Shown here one piece after another: positions 61,069 to 64,000 of a stretch of DNA of 64,000 nucleotides. The DNA is from Streptococcus suis. Its GTDB lineage: Bacteria > Bacillota > Bacilli > Lactobacillales > Streptococcaceae. Under the pieces are notes generated by a model. That model saw only the letters and a program-made list of their open reading frames with translations, was not told where the DNA came from and ran no database searches. A program made the translations under genes and the position numbers. Position 1 is the first letter of the stretch, and each line of letters opens with the position of its first letter. Location: NCBI GenBank assembly GCA_029593465.1, contig JAKTNK010000007.1, positions 1 to 64,000 on the forward strand, given 5' to 3'.

Positions 61069-63795
61069 ATGACTAAGAAAACGTATTGGAAAGAGGTTTG
61101 GAAATCCATCGGCAGTTCAAAAGGGCGCTTTCTCTCTATCAGTCTCTTGATGATGTTGGGAGCCTTTGCCTTTGTTGGTTTAAAAGTCACGACCCCTGAT
61201 ATGCAGACGTCTGGTGCGGCCTATCTGAAAGAGCAAAAGGCTATGGATATAACCGTGATAGGCACTATGGGATTGGGCGAAAAAGACCAGGCTGAGCTAA
61301 ATGCGATAAAGCAAGCTCAGGTTGCCTTTGGCTCTATGACTGATGTGACCTTAGCGAACACCGACGATGCTGTCCGCGTGTTTTCGCTTCCTAAGACGAT
61401 TTCAACGGTGCAACCTATTGAGGGACGATTGCCCAAAACAGCACATGATATTGTTCTGGCATCGCCCCTTAGTAAAGACTACAAGATTGGTGATACCATT
61501 GAGTTTGTGCAATCAGCAGAAAACAAGCCCCTCAAAACTGCAACCTTTACCGTGACTGGTTTTGTCACGTCACCTGAGATTTGGTCGAAAACCAATCTGG
61601 GTTCCTCCACAGCAGGTGATGGTAATCTGACTGCCTATGCCTATGTTATCCCAGATGTTTTTGAAGAAAAGACGCCTAGTTTAGCTCGTATTCGCTATGA
61701 TGACTTGGCCCATCTCAGCCCTTTTTCAAAAGCATATAAGGAAGAACTCAGAGATAAGCAAAAGCAGTTGGAGAAGGCCTTGTCTGACAATGCTGACCAG
61801 CGATTAGCGGAGTTAAAACAAGCCCCTCAAACAGAAATCGAGAAAGGTAAAGCTAAGCTGCTAGCAACTCAAGAAAAACTCCAAGCCAATGAGCGCGCAC
61901 TGGCAGCTGCTAAAGAAAGTTTGGAGCAGCAAGAGGCTGGGTTTGCAGGATTGCCTACTGAGCAAGCCCAAGCTGCTAAGCAAGCCTTACTTGGTGCAAA
62001 AGACCAGCTTCGCCAACAAGAAAGACAGTTACAAGCCGCTCAAAAAGCATTGGATGAGCAAGCTGCTCAGTTAAAGCGTGCTCAAGAAGACTTATCAGTC
62101 TTGAAGGCACCTTCTTACCATACCTACACTAAAGAAACCCTTCCAGGTGGTAATGGTTATATGGTTTATGCTTCAGGTTCTGATAGTGTGGCAGAAATCG
62201 GCAATATCTTTCCTGTGGTGCTTTATTTGGTGGCAGCCTTGGTTGTTTTTACGACTATGACACGGTTTGTAGATGAAGAACGCCAACAAGCAGCCATTTT
62301 AAAGGCACTTGGTTATAGCAACCGAGATGTCATCCTTAAGTTTGTGCTTTATGGCTTAATGGCCGGTCTGACAGGAACAGTCCTTGGCATTATTGGAGGG
62401 CATTACCTGCTGGCACCAGTGATTGCTGATATCATGACTAGGGATTTGACCATTCCGCCCACCCAATATCAGTTTTATTGGAAAGAGTCGGTCATTGCGC
62501 TTGGTCTCGCCTTGGTTTCAGCTGTCTTGCCTGCCTATCTCATTGCTAGACGTGAGCTTAGCCAAAAGGCAGCTCAGCTCTTGTTACCAAAGCCTCCTGT
62601 TAAAGGCTCAAGCATTTTATTAGAGCGTGTATCCTTCATCTGGGAAAGGCTCTCTTTCACCCAAAAAGTGACCGCTCGCAACATTTTTCGTTACAAGAAG
62701 CGGATGCTGATGACAATTTTTGGGGTGGCAGGTTCAGTAGCCCTCCTCTTTGCAGGCCTTGGTATCCAGTCATCCTTAGCACAAGTAGTGGGGAATCAGT
62801 TTGAGCGTCTGATGCCCTATGATATGATGATTGTAGAAAATACAGATGCTAGCGCAAGAGCTAAAGAGCAGTTGCGTAAAGCCCTAGCAAGCAATCAGAT
62901 TAACAAACATGAAAAACTGACGTTTGCCCAGTTGACCGTAACGGTTTCAAAGATGACTCAACAGCGACAAGTCTCTCTCTTAGCAGTGCCAACAGCTGAT
63001 TTTGATGGTTTTATCCATCTTTATGACACTCAGACGCACAAACCAATCAAGCTCCCTAAGGATGGTGTCCTCATGTCTCAGAAGCTAGCTCAGAGTTATG
63101 GTGTTGAAAAAGGTCAGACTCTTACCATGACCGATACAACAGGGCATGCCTTTAAGGTTAAGGTAGTGGGGATCATCGAGATGAATGTCGGGCATTATCT
63201 GATGATGCGGGACGAGGTTTTGGAGCAGACATTTGGTGAAATTGAGAGCTCTCCTGCCTACTTGGTGACTCTGAAGGACAGGTCTAAAAAAGCCCTCCGT
63301 CATCAAGCGGCAGATTTTCTAAGGCTCTCTGCTGTATCAGGGCTATCACAAAATTCAGCTGTGGTTGATACGGTCGATGCTGTTGTTGCCTCTTTGACGG
63401 GAGCGATGACAATTTTAACGCTTGTCGCTATTTTGTTGGCGGTGGTGATTCTCTATAACTTGACGACAATCAATGTTTCCGAACGGATTCGAGAACTGTC
63501 CACGATAAAGGTTTTAGGGTTTTATAATAAGGAAGTGACCCTTTATATTTACCGTGAAACCATCCTCTTATCAGTGATTGGTATCGTCACGGGACTGGTA
63601 TCTGGCATCTTTCTTCATCGAGTCATTATGGGGATGATTGGAAGCAGTGATATTCTCTTTGGCACAGGAGTTGATTGGCTGGTTTACGCAGCTCCCATCA
63701 CTGTTGTGGTGCTGATACTATTCATACTGGGTTACCTGGTTAACCGTCGCTTGAGTAAGCTTGATATGTTGGAGGCTTTGAAATCGGTAGATTGA
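61069..63795 (+). CDS. Large FtsX-fold ABC transporter permease
   Basis: A 908-residue permease with two FtsX modules. An N-terminal helix (about 20-40) is followed by an extracellular domain including a long coiled-coil hairpin of Q, A, E and K repeats (about 220-345). The first three-helix group follows (about 375-495, with DEERQQAAILKALGYSNRDV), then a second N-helix (about 545-570), another extracellular part, and the last three helices with SERIRELSTIKVLGFYNKEV. Start ATG 61069 is supported by AGGAGG 6 bases upstream. The architecture fits exporters of lipids, peptides or drugs; the coiled coil may reach into the wall. It is the last gene of the TetR-controlled operon. Confidence 0.9.
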   Translation: MTKKTYWKEVWKSIGSSKGRFLSISLLMMLGAFAFVGLKVTTPDMQTSGAAYLKEQKAMDITVIGTMGLGEKDQAELNAIKQAQVAFGSMTDVTLANTDDAVRVFSLPKTISTVQPIEGRLPKTAHDIVLASPLSKDYKIGDTIEFVQSAENKPLKTATFTVTGFVTSPEIWSKTNLGSSTAGDGNLTAYAYVIPDVFEEKTPSLARIRYDDLAHLSPFSKAYKEELRDKQKQLEKALSDNADQRLAELKQAPQTEIEKGKAKLLATQEKLQANERALAAAKESLEQQEAGFAGLPTEQAQAAKQALLGAKDQLRQQERQLQAAQKALDEQAAQLKRAQEDLSVLKAPSYHTYTKETLPGGNGYMVYASGSDSVAEIGNIFPVVLYLVAALVVFTTMTRFVDEERQQAAILKALGYSNRDVILKFVLYGLMAGLTGTVLGIIGGHYLLAPVIADIMTRDLTIPPTQYQFYWKESVIALGLALVSAVLPAYLIARRELSQKAAQLLLPKPPVKGSSILLERVSFIWERLSFTQKVTARNIFRYKKRMLMTIFGVAGSVALLFAGLGIQSSLAQVVGNQFERLMPYDMMIVENTDASARAKEQLRKALASNQINKHEKLTFAQLTVTVSKMTQQRQVSLLAVPTADFDGFIHLYDTQTHKPIKLPKDGVLMSQKLAQSYGVEKGQTLTMTDTTGHAFKVKVVGIIEMNVGHYLMMRDEVLEQTFGEIESSPAYLVTLKDRSKKALRHQAADFLRLSAVSGLSQNSAVVDTVDAVVASLTGAMTILTLVAILLAVVILYNLTTINVSERIRELSTIKVLGFYNKEVTLYIYRETILLSVIGIVTGLVSGIFLHRVIMGMIGSSDILFGTGVDWLVYAAPITVVVLILFILGYLVNRRLSKLDMLEALKSVD

Positions 63796-63847
63796 TGCCT
63801 ATAAGGCCTTTAAAACCCTTGGAGCATTTGGCTTCGAGGGTTGGTTT

Positions 63848-64000
63848 TTAAAAGAAGGTCTGGTTGATAAAGACTAGACTTTGGTAGGTGATGAAGGTGT
63901 AGAGGTAGAGGGTTGCTGGCTTGGAAAGCAGGGTAATCCAGAAAAATTTTTGAAACGTCATTTTGCTGAGACCAGCGACCATGCAAAGAAAGTCATCGGG
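63848..64000 (-). CDS. C-terminal end of a TVP38/TMEM64-like membrane protein, start outside window
   Basis: A minus-strand frame open to the window edge, ending at TAA 63850-63848, gives 50 residues: PDDFLCMVAGLSKMTFQKFF, then LSKPATLYLYTF and a hydrophobic end. The PDD-x-L-x-x-x-A-G-L pattern resembles the end of VTT/SNARE-associated (TVP38) membrane proteins. It converges with the ABC permease, whose stop is about 50 bp away. The call is tentative because only the tail is visible. Confidence 0.55.
   Translation of the reverse strand, partial: PDDFLCMVAGLSKMTFQKFFWITLLSKPATLYLYTFITYQSLVFINQTFF

Overview
The window looks like a chromosomal segment of a low-GC streptococcus, probably of the pyogenic group. 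The reasons are the infC-rpmI-rplT block, dnaG-rpoD next to a rhamnose-polysaccharide locus, prfB-ftsE-ftsX, and a type II-A CRISPR-Cas locus whose Cas9 resembles S. pyogenes Cas9. I cannot name the species. No rRNA, tRNA, insertion sequence or prophage was found.

Layout. 1-5420: end of a cell-wall amidase, pepT, an EbsA-like membrane protein, a ferredoxin on the minus strand, a LysM surface protein, cmk, and a structured leader followed by infC-rpmI-rplT. 5430-12780: a complete type II-A CRISPR-Cas system. The tracrRNA is on the minus strand just upstream of cas9, followed by cas9-cas1-cas2-csn2, a leader, and an array of 16 repeats and 15 spacers. 12800-19400: a small membrane protein, lepA, mscL, dnaG, rpoD, a 56-bp tandem terminator repeat and a SufT/MIP18-like gene. 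19700-34200: a cell-wall polysaccharide operon with rmlD, rhamnosyl- and glycosyltransferases, LicD, a cytidylyltransferase paired with an SDR enzyme, a DUF2142 protein and a flippase. 34300-37500: a MacAB-like exporter. 37570-43400: a small acetyltransferase, a phosphoesterase, queG, prfB with its programmed frameshift, and ftsE-ftsX. 43440-49440: a compact defence-like island with an MmeI-type methyltransferase, a DEFH-box helicase, a small protein and a GIY-YIG nuclease. 49380-63800: hydrolases, an ATP-grasp enzyme, two esterases, a rhodanese, dinG, aspC, asnS, and a TetR-controlled ABC exporter. The window ends in a truncated TVP38-like membrane protein on the minus strand.

How the parts work together. 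Two apparent anti-invader systems share the window: CRISPR-Cas9 and the methyltransferase/helicase/GIY-YIG island. The second is the best candidate for something poorly described. The MmeI-like protein has no visible N-terminal nuclease motif, and cleavage may instead be supplied by a separate GIY-YIG protein together with a helicase. The CRISPR locus is also unusual. Its tracrRNA is shortened and appears to lack one 3' hairpin, the best cas9 promoter lies beyond the tracrRNA so that the cas9 leader would be antisense to it, and one of the two PAM-reading arginines of S. pyogenes Cas9 is replaced by asparagine. The polysaccharide operon suggests a rhamnose-based wall polymer decorated with a CDP-activated polyol phosphate.

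Limits: all assignments come from reading the sequence and remembered family features. No database search, structure prediction or promoter mapping was run.
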